Shown here: piece by piece, positions 25,641-33,083 of the stretch | How the letters are laid out: the number at the start of each line of letters is the position of its first letter | Position numbering within the stretch: the first letter of the stretch is position 1 | Assembly (NCBI GenBank): GCA_937960595.1 | Contig: CALGPL010000024.1 | Location: forward strand, 1 to 64,000 | DNA length: 64,000 bases | Direction of reading: 5' to 3' | From: an uncultured Anaerolineales bacterium | GTDB lineage: Bacteria > Chloroflexota > Anaerolineae > Anaerolineales > Villigracilaceae | Notes under the pieces: model-generated | Told to the model about the DNA's origin: nothing | Seen by the model: the letters and a program-made list of their open reading frames with translations, nothing else | Database searches by the model: none | Made by a program: the position numbers and the translations under genes

Positions 25641-28073
25641 ATGAAAACGAAGAAACAGATCGAACAACAGGTCGAGTCCTTGCTGGCCCAGATGACCCTG
25701 GCCGAGAAGGTCGCCCTGCTTTCCGGGCGCGACCTCTGGCACACCGTCTCGATCGAACGGCTGGGGATTCCGTCCATCGCCATGACCGACGGCCCGCACG
25801 GCGTGCGCGCCGCCGACCCCGCCACCGGACGCAAGATCGGCCCGGCGACGGCCTTCCCGACCGGAGTCTCGATGGGCGCTTGCTGGAATCCGGACCTGGT
25901 CGAGGAAGTCGGCCGCGCCCTGGGCGAGGAGACGCGCGGTATGGATTGCGACATCCTGCTCGGGCCATGCGTCAACCTCGTGCGCGATCCGCGCGGCGGC
26001 CGCAACTTCGAGACCTATGCCGAAGACCCCTACCTGGCCGGGCGGACGGCGGCGGCCTACATCCGCGGCGTCCAGAGTCAGGGTGTCGGGACTTCGCTCA
26101 AACATTACGCCGTCAACAACTACGAGATCGAACGCTTGCGGGCCTCGTCGGAAGTGGATGAACGCACGCTGCGCGAACTCTATCTGGCGCAGTTCGAGAT
26201 GGCGGTCAAGGAGAGTCAGCCCTGGACGGTGATGTGCGCCTACAACCGCGTCAACGGCGTCTATGCCAGCCAGCACGACACCCTGCTGAACCGAATTTTG
26301 CGCCAGGAATGGGGCTTCGAGGGCGCGGTCATCTCGGACTGGGGTGCCAATCACACCATCTTCGAGTCGATCGCCGGCGGGCTGGACCTGGAAATGCCCG
26401 GCCCGGCGCGCTACTACAAACTGCTGGCCGAGGCCGTCCAGAACTGGCAGATTCCGGCCGAGGCGGTGGACGCGGCCGCCCGACGCGTGCTCGGCCTGAT
26501 CGTCCGTTCGGGGCGCATGGACGGGAAACGGCCCACGGGGGCGGTCAACACCCCGGCCCATCAGGCGCTGGCGCGCCGGCTGGCCGAGGAGGCCATCACC
26601 CTGCTCAAGAACGACGGGGGTATTCTGCCGCTGGAGGACATCCGCTCGTTGGCGGTCATCGGGCCGAACGCGGCCGAGGCGGTCATCCAGGGCGGCGGCA
26701 GTTCGCGCGTCCCGGCGCCCTACCGCGTCAGCCCGCTGGAGGCGCTGCAGAGGAAACTGGGCAAGCAGGTGCGCATCGAGTACGAGCAGGGCTGCGACAA
26801 CTTCGACGAGCCGCACGACGTCCCCTCTGCCTGGCTGGGCAGTCTGCGCCTGCGCGCCTATGCCGCCGACGATTTCAGCGGCCAGCCGATGATAGAGCAG
26901 GAGGGCGTCCCGGCCGAAATGTGGCTCCACACCGGCTGGTCGGATGAGCCGGTCAAACCGCAGGCCTTCGTTTGGGAGGGCGCCCTGAGCCTGCCCGCCG
27001 ACGGCCTCTACCGCTTCTCCCTGCGCCATTCGGGCCGCGCCCGTCTCTTGCTGGACGGTCAGCCTGTGCTGGAAGGTCGGCCTTCCGCGCCGGAGCGCGG
27101 CAACGCGGCCACGGAGACGGTCTCCTTGAAAGCCGGCCAGCACGCCCTGCGCCTCGAACTCGTCCGCCCGCTGAACGAAGAGATCGTCTCCTTCAAACTC
27201 GGCCTGGCGCGCGCCTTCGAATCGGGCCGCGACCCGCGCCGGCAGCGCGCCCTCGAACTGGCCTCCCGCTGCGAGGCGGTGCTGTTCTTCGGCGGCTACC
27301 CCGAGGCTTTCGAGTCGGAAGGCTGGGACCGTGAGCACATCCGCCTGCTCGGCGGCCAGGACGAGTTGATCACCGCCCTGGCGGAGGCCAACCCGCGCCT
27401 GGCGGTGGTGCTCAACGTCGGCGCGCCGGTGGCCATGCCCTGGATCGAACAGGTTCCGGCGGTGGTGCTGGCCTACTACCCCGGCCAGGAGAACGGCAAC
27501 GCTGTGGCGTCTGTCCTGCTCGGCGAGGTCAACCCATCGGGCAAACTGCCGGTCACCTTCCCGAAGCGTCTGGAGGATACACCGGCTTTCCTCAACGCCG
27601 CCTACCCCGGCTGCCGCGAAGTGCGCTACGGCGAGGGCATTTTCGTCGGTTACCGCTATTACGATGCCCGTCAGGTGGAACCGCTCTTCCCCTTTGGACA
27701 CGGCCTGTCGTACACATCCTTCGAGTACGGCGGGTTGAAACTGCCCAGGAAAGTCCGACGCGGCCAACCGGTCACCGTGACGCTGACGGTGACGAACCGC
27801 GGCCCGCGGGCGGGCAAGGAGGTCGTCCAGTTGTATCTGGCCGACCCGCAGGCCAGCCTGCCGCGCCCGCCTAAGGAACTGAAGGGCTTTGTCAAAGTGG
27901 CGCTCGAACCGGGTCAATCGCAGACGGTGACCTTCACGCTCGATGAGCGCGCGCTGTCTTTCTACGATCCGGCGCAAAAGCGCTGGGTGGCCGAAGCCGG
28001 CGAGTTCGAGGCGCTGATCGGCAGTTCGTCGCGCGACATCCGCCTGCGCGGGCGGTTCGTTCTGAGCGATTGA
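25641..28073 (+). CDS. bglX: GH3 beta-glucosidase with PA14 domain
   Basis: 810 residues from the ATG at 25641 (CGAGGA upstream). The GH3 N-terminal barrel has DGPHGVR, GRNFETYAEDPYLAG, TSLKHYAVNNYEIER (substrate-binding KH) and EGAVISDWGANH, whose Asp is the nucleophile. The second domain (EEAITLLKNDGGILPL onwards) is interrupted by a PA14 module at about residues 415-510, then VGAPVAMPWIEQVPAVVLAYYPGQENGNA. A fibronectin III-like domain (RRGQPVTVTLTVTNRGPRAGKEVVQLYL) ends it. No signal peptide, so probably cytoplasmic; it would hydrolyse cellobiose-like or other beta-glucosides. Confidence 0.93.
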   Translation: MKTKKQIEQQVESLLAQMTLAEKVALLSGRDLWHTVSIERLGIPSIAMTDGPHGVRAADPATGRKIGPATAFPTGVSMGACWNPDLVEEVGRALGEETRGMDCDILLGPCVNLVRDPRGGRNFETYAEDPYLAGRTAAAYIRGVQSQGVGTSLKHYAVNNYEIERLRASSEVDERTLRELYLAQFEMAVKESQPWTVMCAYNRVNGVYASQHDTLLNRILRQEWGFEGAVISDWGANHTIFESIAGGLDLEMPGPARYYKLLAEAVQNWQIPAEAVDAAARRVLGLIVRSGRMDGKRPTGAVNTPAHQALARRLAEEAITLLKNDGGILPLEDIRSLAVIGPNAAEAVIQGGGSSRVPAPYRVSPLEALQRKLGKQVRIEYEQGCDNFDEPHDVPSAWLGSLRLRAYAADDFSGQPMIEQEGVPAEMWLHTGWSDEPVKPQAFVWEGALSLPADGLYRFSLRHSGRARLLLDGQPVLEGRPSAPERGNAATETVSLKAGQHALRLELVRPLNEEIVSFKLGLARAFESGRDPRRQRALELASRCEAVLFFGGYPEAFESEGWDREHIRLLGGQDELITALAEANPRLAVVLNVGAPVAMPWIEQVPAVVLAYYPGQENGNAVASVLLGEVNPSGKLPVTFPKRLEDTPAFLNAAYPGCREVRYGEGIFVGYRYYDARQVEPLFPFGHGLSYTSFEYGGLKLPRKVRRGQPVTVTLTVTNRGPRAGKEVVQLYLADPQASLPRPPKELKGFVKVALEPGQSQTVTFTLDERALSFYDPAQKRWVAEAGEFEALIGSSSRDIRLRGRFVLSD

Positions 28074-28113
28074 GCAGGCGCCGGCCAGCATCGGGGTTCC
28101 ATCCCCGGCTGAA

Positions 28114-28165
28114 AACGCGCGAGCCGCCCACCTGTACCTACAGGGCGAAGGCGGCTCGACGCGTT
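28114..28165 (+). terminator. Large hairpin after the beta-glucosidase gene
   Basis: Outer stem 28114-28128 with 28150-28165 pairs over 15 bp with one bulged A. Inside is a second small hairpin (CCTGTA with TACAGG). The run of T after it is weak. The rest of the 28166-28282 gap is AT-rich towards its end and shows no gene. Confidence 0.5.
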
Positions 28166-28282
28166 CCTCGGCCCGCCGGAACGCGCTTTTGCCTGGGAAC
28201 ACGATGCCGGCGTCATCCGTGGGGGGCGTGACCCGCCTTGCAAGCGAACCCTTTTATTTTGTGATAAATTATGCTAAAATTA

Positions 28283-28311
28283 TTGATATACTATGTAATA
28301 TACAGTATAAT
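28283..28311 (+). promoter_or_regulatory. Promoter with PadR-type operator between -35 and -10
   Basis: TTGATA (28283-28288) and TATAAT (28306-28311) with a 17-bp spacer form a near-consensus promoter. An inverted repeat TATACT-N11-AGTATA at 28287-28309 overlaps both boxes. This ATACT...AGTAT form is the known PadR-family operator type, so the adjacent padR gene is very likely autorepressed. Confidence 0.8.
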
Positions 28312-28328
28312 GTGACTAAAGGTGAGAG

Positions 28329-28658
28329 ATGAACAGAGACGAACTACTCGAAAACACCATCCTTGAACTGCGCCGCGGCCTGATCGTCCTGGTCGTTCTG
28401 AGTCAATTGGACGAGCCGCAGTACGGCTACTCGCTCATCAAGCGCCTGGCCGAGGGGGGGCTGGAGATCGACCAGGGCACGCTCTATCCCCTCCTGCGCC
28501 GCCTGGAATCCCAGGGCCTGTTGACCTCCGATTGGCGCATCGAGGGCGAGCGGCCGCGGCGCTATTATGTGCTCAGCGAGGAGGGCAGACAACTGTTGCC
28601 CAGGCTGAAAGAGGAATGGAACGGCATCGTGTCCACGATGACGCGCATGCTTTCATAA
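28329..28658 (+). CDS. PadR-family transcriptional regulator
   Basis: 109 residues. The winged-helix PadR core is complete: LRRGLIVLVVLSQLDEPQYGYSLIKRL, then EIDQGTLYPLLRRLESQGLL (recognition helix) and GERPRRYYVLSEEGRQLL (wing). This is the short PadR-s1 type without a long C-terminal dimer helix. The start lies only about 18 bases after the -10, with a GGTGAG ribosome site. It probably represses its own operon, which includes the downstream membrane protein. Confidence 0.93.
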   Translation: MNRDELLENTILELRRGLIVLVVLSQLDEPQYGYSLIKRLAEGGLEIDQGTLYPLLRRLESQGLLTSDWRIEGERPRRYYVLSEEGRQLLPRLKEEWNGIVSTMTRMLS

Positions 28659-28678
28659 TCATTTTAAGGAGAACTGAA

Positions 28679-29743
28679 ATGAACCTGATTGACATTTATC
28701 TCTCTGAAGTGGAGCGTTACTTGCCCTGGAAGGGCCGCGCGGACATTCAGGCCGAACTACGCTCGACGCTGGAAGACCTCGTCGAGGAGCGCGCCCGCCA
28801 GAGCGGCCAGGCCGCCGACAATGAAGACCTCGTCCTGCAGGTGCTGGAGGAGTACGGTGATCCGGAAAAGGTGGCGCGTTCCTATCGGGGCGAGCAATAC
28901 CTGATCGGGCCGCGTCTCTATCCGGTCTTCGAGAAGATCGTTTGGATCGTCCTGCCCATCATGCTTGTCCTCTCGCTGATCGGCGCGGTTGTCTCGCTGA
29001 CCGGCCTGCAAGTCGAGGCCCGCGAACTGCCGGCGGTGATTGGCGCTGTGTTGGGCAATCTCATCGGAGCGGTGATTACCACGGTGGGGAGCATTGCGGT
29101 CATCTTCGCCATCCTCGAGCGTTTTGTGCCGGAGTTCCGGTCGAAGCCCACGGAGAAGACCTGGGAGGCGCGTTCCCTGTTGAAGGTTTCGCCGCCCGAC
29201 CGCGTCAAGCCGGTCGAATTGATCGTGGAAATCCTCCTGATCATCGTTGGATTGGTGATCTTCAACTTCTTCCCCCAACTCATCAACATCGGGTATTCCA
29301 ACAATGGCAGTTGGTGGATCGGGCTGGTTGCGGTGAATGCCGCTCATGCCTGGGAACGGAGTCTGCTCTCGGAGGTCTTCTTCCGCTATCTCCCCTACCT
29401 GAATCTCTTGTGGGGGGCGACCATTGTCTTCGATATCCTCCTGCTTCAACGCGGCCGCTGGGAGGTCTGGAGCCGCTGGAGCCTGATCGGCCTCAAGGCG
29501 CTGGGCATTGTCCTGGCGGCGGTCATGCTGGCCGGTCCCTCGCTGATTGGCGTCACGGTCGAGTCGCTGCAGGCGGCGGGTTTCCCGGCGGACGAGGAAG
29601 CGATCCGCAGTCTGGTGATCATCCTGAATCAGGGCGTGCGCCTGGCGCTGATTTTGGCCATCCTCTTCAACGGCCTGGACGCGGTGAAGGCGATGCTCCG
29701 CCTCTTTCGCGACCGGAAGCCGGCCGCGGTGCCCCGAGCCTGA
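28679..29743 (+). CDS. Membrane protein with HAAS-type N-terminal domain, PadR partner
   Basis: 354 residues from the ATG at 28679 (AAGGAG upstream), 20 bases after padR. The N-terminus has IYLSEVERYLPWKGRADIQAELRSTLEDLVEERA and VLQVLEEYGDPEKVARSY. This is the HAAS/DUF1700 pattern of proteins regularly encoded next to PadR regulators. About seven membrane spans follow (first IVWIVLPIMLVLSLIGAVVSL). Function unknown; the pairing suggests an envelope-stress or toxic-compound response. Confidence 0.8.
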   Translation: MNLIDIYLSEVERYLPWKGRADIQAELRSTLEDLVEERARQSGQAADNEDLVLQVLEEYGDPEKVARSYRGEQYLIGPRLYPVFEKIVWIVLPIMLVLSLIGAVVSLTGLQVEARELPAVIGAVLGNLIGAVITTVGSIAVIFAILERFVPEFRSKPTEKTWEARSLLKVSPPDRVKPVELIVEILLIIVGLVIFNFFPQLINIGYSNNGSWWIGLVAVNAAHAWERSLLSEVFFRYLPYLNLLWGATIVFDILLLQRGRWEVWSRWSLIGLKALGIVLAAVMLAGPSLIGVTVESLQAAGFPADEEAIRSLVIILNQGVRLALILAILFNGLDAVKAMLRLFRDRKPAAVPRA

Positions 29744-29763
29744 GCGTCCCGCTCGAACTTCAT

Positions 29764-29792
29764 CCGTCCTCCCTGGCTGCCGGGGAGGACGG
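29764..29792 (+). terminator. Perfect 10-bp hairpin after the PadR operon
   Basis: 29764-29773 pairs with 29783-29792. There is no T-tract, so it may be a Rho-dependent end or an mRNA-stabilising structure. TACAAT at 29812-29817 follows and may be the -10 of the next gene. Confidence 0.4.
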
Positions 29793-29859
29793 CGGCCCTG
29801 GGAGAGCATGATACAATAAAGCCTTGTTGTCATCCACCATCCCCTCCGCTGGAGGAGAC

Positions 29860-32289
29860 ATGCCGAAATTTCTCCGTCTTTCGCCGAAAAAACCGTCGGC
29901 GCCCCGTCCTCGAACGGACGCGCCAGGACGGCGTCTGATCCTCTTCTCGGCCCTTTTTCTGATTTCCGGTATTGCTGCTCTGATCTATCAGGTCATCTGG
30001 GTCAGGGTGCTGGAACAGTATTTTGGCGTCACCATGGTTGCCGTGACGCTGATTGTGGCGGCTTTCATGGCCGGCCTGGGGTTGGGGTCGCTGGTCGGCG
30101 GGCGGATTGCGCGGCGGGTCCGGTCGGCGCTGGCCGCTTTCGGGCTGGTGGAATTGGGCATCGGCCTTTTTGGCGTCTTCAGTCTGGCGTTGATTACGCG
30201 GGTGGGAATCGCCACGGCAGGCCGTCCTTATGGGGTCGTATTCATCTTTAGTTTCCTGTTGCTGCTTGTTCCCACCTTTCTGATGGGGATGACGCTGCCG
30301 CTGCTCTCGCAGGGGCTGATCGACCGCACCGAAATCTCCGGGCAAGTCATTGGGCTGCTCTACGGCATCAACACCTTGGGATCGGCCTTGGGTTCGCTCC
30401 TGGCGGCCTATTTCCTGATCGGCCAATTTGGCCTGGATGGAAGCGCGCGGGCAGCCTGTTTGCTCAACCTGAGCGTAGCCGCCTGCGCCCTGGCGCTGAC
30501 AGGCTGGGAGCGCGGTCTGCGCCGGGCGGAGGAGGAACCGCCGGCTCGTCCGGCCGCCCAGGCCGTTCGTTGGGGGTACACCCGTATCCTGTTCGCCTCT
30601 TTTCTGGTCGGATTCATCGGGCTGGGATACGAAATGTTGTGGGTGCGGCTGCTAGGGGTGGTCAATAAGAACACCGTCTATGGTTACCCAAGTATGTTGG
30701 CCGTCTTTCTCTTTGGGTTGGCCATCGGCGGTTATTTGTGGGGGCGCAAAGCCGACCAGGCCTCCGATCCGATTCGTCTGTTCGTCAAAATCGAGTTGGG
30801 TTTGGCGCTGACCGCCGCCTTTACCTTCTTGCTGTTGAGCGCCCTCCTGTTGAACGAACCGGGTGCCTCGTGGCTGCGCAACGGCTTCGAGACCATTCAG
30901 CGGCCGCCGCCCCCCTTGATCTACACAGACGAGGGCCGTTTGAGCATCTATGCTGGCCGTTTGCTGCGCGGCCTGTTCGAATATTTTGCGCCCATTCTGT
31001 TGCTCGTCTTGCCTGCCTGCTTGGTGATGGGCGGGGGACTGCCGGTGCTCGACCGGATTGCCATCGAAAGCCCGCAGGTCGCCGGTCGGCGGGTTGGGGA
31101 TATTCACCTGGCCAACATTCTCGGTTCGGTCTTCGGGACTCTGGTGACCAGTTTCGTGCTGCTCGAATTCCTGGGCAGCGAACTGACCTTCAAGGTGCTG
31201 GTGGGGCTGAGCCTGGTCTTTTTGCTGCTCTACCTGACCAGCCTCAAATCTGCCCCTCGGACCCGTGGCGCGGACTTGGCGCTGCTGGCTGCCCTGGCGA
31301 TCGCCGCGCTGCTGATTCTCCCCGCTCGGGGGGCTTTCTACACCTCGCTCTACGAGACCGGCACGGGGGCGCGCGCCATCGTGCGCGAATCGGGCGATAG
31401 CGTGCTGGCGATCTCGATGCACGGTCAAAGCGACGCCCCCGCCTGGCTCTGGATCGGCGGGCAGACCAACAGCATGTTCCCCAGCGCCGGCCGTTACGAG
31501 AATAATGCCCTGGTCTGTGCTGGAGCCAGTCGTCCCGAGCGCATCCTGGTCATTGGCTTCGGCGGCGGACACACTGCCGCTCTGCTGGCCAGCATTCCCG
31601 AAGCGCACCAGATCGTGGTCGTTGAGTTGATGGAGGATCTGGCTCCTTTCCTCCGGGAAAACATCCCGATGGTTGAGGCCTTGCTCCAGGATGAGCGTGT
31701 ACTCTATTTGGTAGACGATGGCCGCCGTTATCTCTACGCTGATCCGCAGTCCAGATTCGACCTCATCTCGATTGACCCTCTACGGCGCTTTACTGCTGGC
31801 CACAATAGTCTGTATTCCAGCGAGGCGCTCAGGCTCTATCAATCGCATCTGAGCGAAAACGGCGTCTTGTGCCTGTGGCAGGATGAACAACATGTCATTC
31901 CTCATACGGTAGCGCAGGTTTTCCCCTATGTGGATAGTTTTCGAGACGTGACCGTCGCCAGCAATGCTCCCTTGCGTTACGATTATGCCTACATGGATGC
32001 CGTAGCCCGCGCCTACCTGACCCATCCGCTCAATGCCGGTATCCCTGAGTTGCAAGAATGGGTCTCGCCGCTCAATATCTTGCCCACTTTTGTGCGCGGC
32101 CGGGAGACGATTCTGGGGGAGGAGAACGGCGGGCCGGTGCTCACTGACATGCGGCCCTGGCTCGAATACTATTATTTTCATCCCCCCGAAATGCCGCCTC
32201 CTGCTCGTAACGAGGCCGATTTCCGGGATTTCCTGACGCGGCTGGAAGGGTGCGGGGACTCCTGTCGCCAGGCGATTCTGAGCAGATAG
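29860..32289 (+). CDS. Polytopic membrane protein fused to a spermidine-synthase-like domain
   Basis: 809 residues from the ATG at 29860 (GGAGGAG upstream). About fourteen hydrophobic segments, starting with LFLISGIAALIYQVIWVRVLEQYFG, the typical opening of the membrane-anchored spermidine synthase family. A Rossmann domain at about 560-690 has PERILVIGFGGGHTAALLAS (SAM-like site) and FDLISIDPLRRFTAGHNSLYSSE. The family is widespread and mostly uncharacterised; true polyamine synthesis is doubtful, since the product lacks polyamine-gene neighbours. A related but distinct protein is encoded at 54441. Confidence 0.8.
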   Translation: MPKFLRLSPKKPSAPRPRTDAPGRRLILFSALFLISGIAALIYQVIWVRVLEQYFGVTMVAVTLIVAAFMAGLGLGSLVGGRIARRVRSALAAFGLVELGIGLFGVFSLALITRVGIATAGRPYGVVFIFSFLLLLVPTFLMGMTLPLLSQGLIDRTEISGQVIGLLYGINTLGSALGSLLAAYFLIGQFGLDGSARAACLLNLSVAACALALTGWERGLRRAEEEPPARPAAQAVRWGYTRILFASFLVGFIGLGYEMLWVRLLGVVNKNTVYGYPSMLAVFLFGLAIGGYLWGRKADQASDPIRLFVKIELGLALTAAFTFLLLSALLLNEPGASWLRNGFETIQRPPPPLIYTDEGRLSIYAGRLLRGLFEYFAPILLLVLPACLVMGGGLPVLDRIAIESPQVAGRRVGDIHLANILGSVFGTLVTSFVLLEFLGSELTFKVLVGLSLVFLLLYLTSLKSAPRTRGADLALLAALAIAALLILPARGAFYTSLYETGTGARAIVRESGDSVLAISMHGQSDAPAWLWIGGQTNSMFPSAGRYENNALVCAGASRPERILVIGFGGGHTAALLASIPEAHQIVVVELMEDLAPFLRENIPMVEALLQDERVLYLVDDGRRYLYADPQSRFDLISIDPLRRFTAGHNSLYSSEALRLYQSHLSENGVLCLWQDEQHVIPHTVAQVFPYVDSFRDVTVASNAPLRYDYAYMDAVARAYLTHPLNAGIPELQEWVSPLNILPTFVRGRETILGEENGGPVLTDMRPWLEYYYFHPPEMPPPARNEADFRDFLTRLEGCGDSCRQAILSR

Positions 32290-32488
32290 AACGGGTCCCC
32301 CGACGCTTTTGAGAAAGGCGCATTCCTGCCACCCACGCCGGCGACTCCAGCCTCCGGCGGTTGCGGCCGCGGGAACTGTTGGCTTCCTCAAGGGGACACA
32401 CTTTCACAAAATTTGTGACGGTCTTTATCAAACCTTTACATTCATCTGATATCCTATGGTCAACAAATTCACTTGAGGAGCATGTGAC

Positions 32489-32947
32489 ATGAAAAAGACT
32501 CTCATTGTGGTCGCTTTACTGGCTGTTTTATTGACCGGCGTTGGTGTGGGCCAGGTTGCTGCCCAGGGCGAACAGCCCCCGCGCGCCGGCGGCGGTGTGC
32601 TGCATCCCTACATGGTCGCTGCATTTGCCGCCCGCTTGAATCTGAGCGTCGAGCAGGTTGAATCTGCTCTTGCGGCAGGCCAGACGCTCTATCAAATTGC
32701 CCTCGCCAACGGCGTCTCGGCGGCTGACTTTCCGGCTCTGATGACCGAGGTCCGGCAGGCGGCTATTCGGGCTGCCCTGGCGGATGGCGTCATCACCCAG
32801 GCCCAGGCCGACTGGATGCTGGCTCGCGGTCAGGGGCGGGGTCGCGGCGGCATGATGGGCGGCGCCGGCCGGGGAGCCTGCGGCGGGACGGGCGTTCCCA
32901 TCGGCTCTGGCTTCCGAGGCGGACGCTGGCAAACCAACAACCCGTAA
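32489..32947 (+). CDS. Small secreted protein of unknown function
   Basis: 152 residues with a clear signal peptide (MKKTLIVVALLAVLLTGVGVGQVAAQG). The mature part has a helical segment, ARLNLSVEQVESALAAGQTLYQIALANGVS, resembling short repeats found in DUF2680/YckD-like exported proteins. The C-terminus is Gly/Arg-rich with one Cys. GAGGAG precedes the ATG. It is a single-gene unit with a strong terminator. The 32290-32480 gap upstream shows an AT-rich stretch but no convincing promoter pair. Confidence 0.7.
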   Translation: MKKTLIVVALLAVLLTGVGVGQVAAQGEQPPRAGGGVLHPYMVAAFAARLNLSVEQVESALAAGQTLYQIALANGVSAADFPALMTEVRQAAIRAALADGVITQAQADWMLARGQGRGRGGMMGGAGRGACGGTGVPIGSGFRGGRWQTNNP

Positions 32948-32954
32948 CCGTTTG

Positions 32955-32990
32955 CTCGGGGCGGATGACGAATCCGCCCCGAGTCATTTT
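32955..32990 (+). terminator. Rho-independent terminator
   Basis: 12-bp perfect stem (32955-32966 with 32972-32983), 5-base loop, then TCATTTT. Confidence 0.88.
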
Positions 32991-33026
32991 CTGGCGTGAT
33001 GATCATCACGTCTTTGTTTTAATTTA

Positions 33027-33055
33027 TTGACCAGACAAGCCTGGCAGGGTAGAAT
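33027..33055 (+). promoter_or_regulatory. Promoter of the purine operon
   Basis: TTGACC (33027-33032) and TAGAAT (33050-33055) with a 17-bp spacer, start near 33062. It excludes a longer purL reading from 33027. The leader is only about 20 nucleotides, too short for a purine riboswitch, and no PurR-like palindrome was seen. Confidence 0.75.
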
Positions 33056-33083
33056 TGGGGCGACCTTTCCCCAGGAACTGTCC

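Noticed and set aside
32990-33083. Purine riboswitch ahead of the pur operon
   Set aside because: The promoter leaves only about 20 nucleotides of leader, and no three-way junction pattern is visible.
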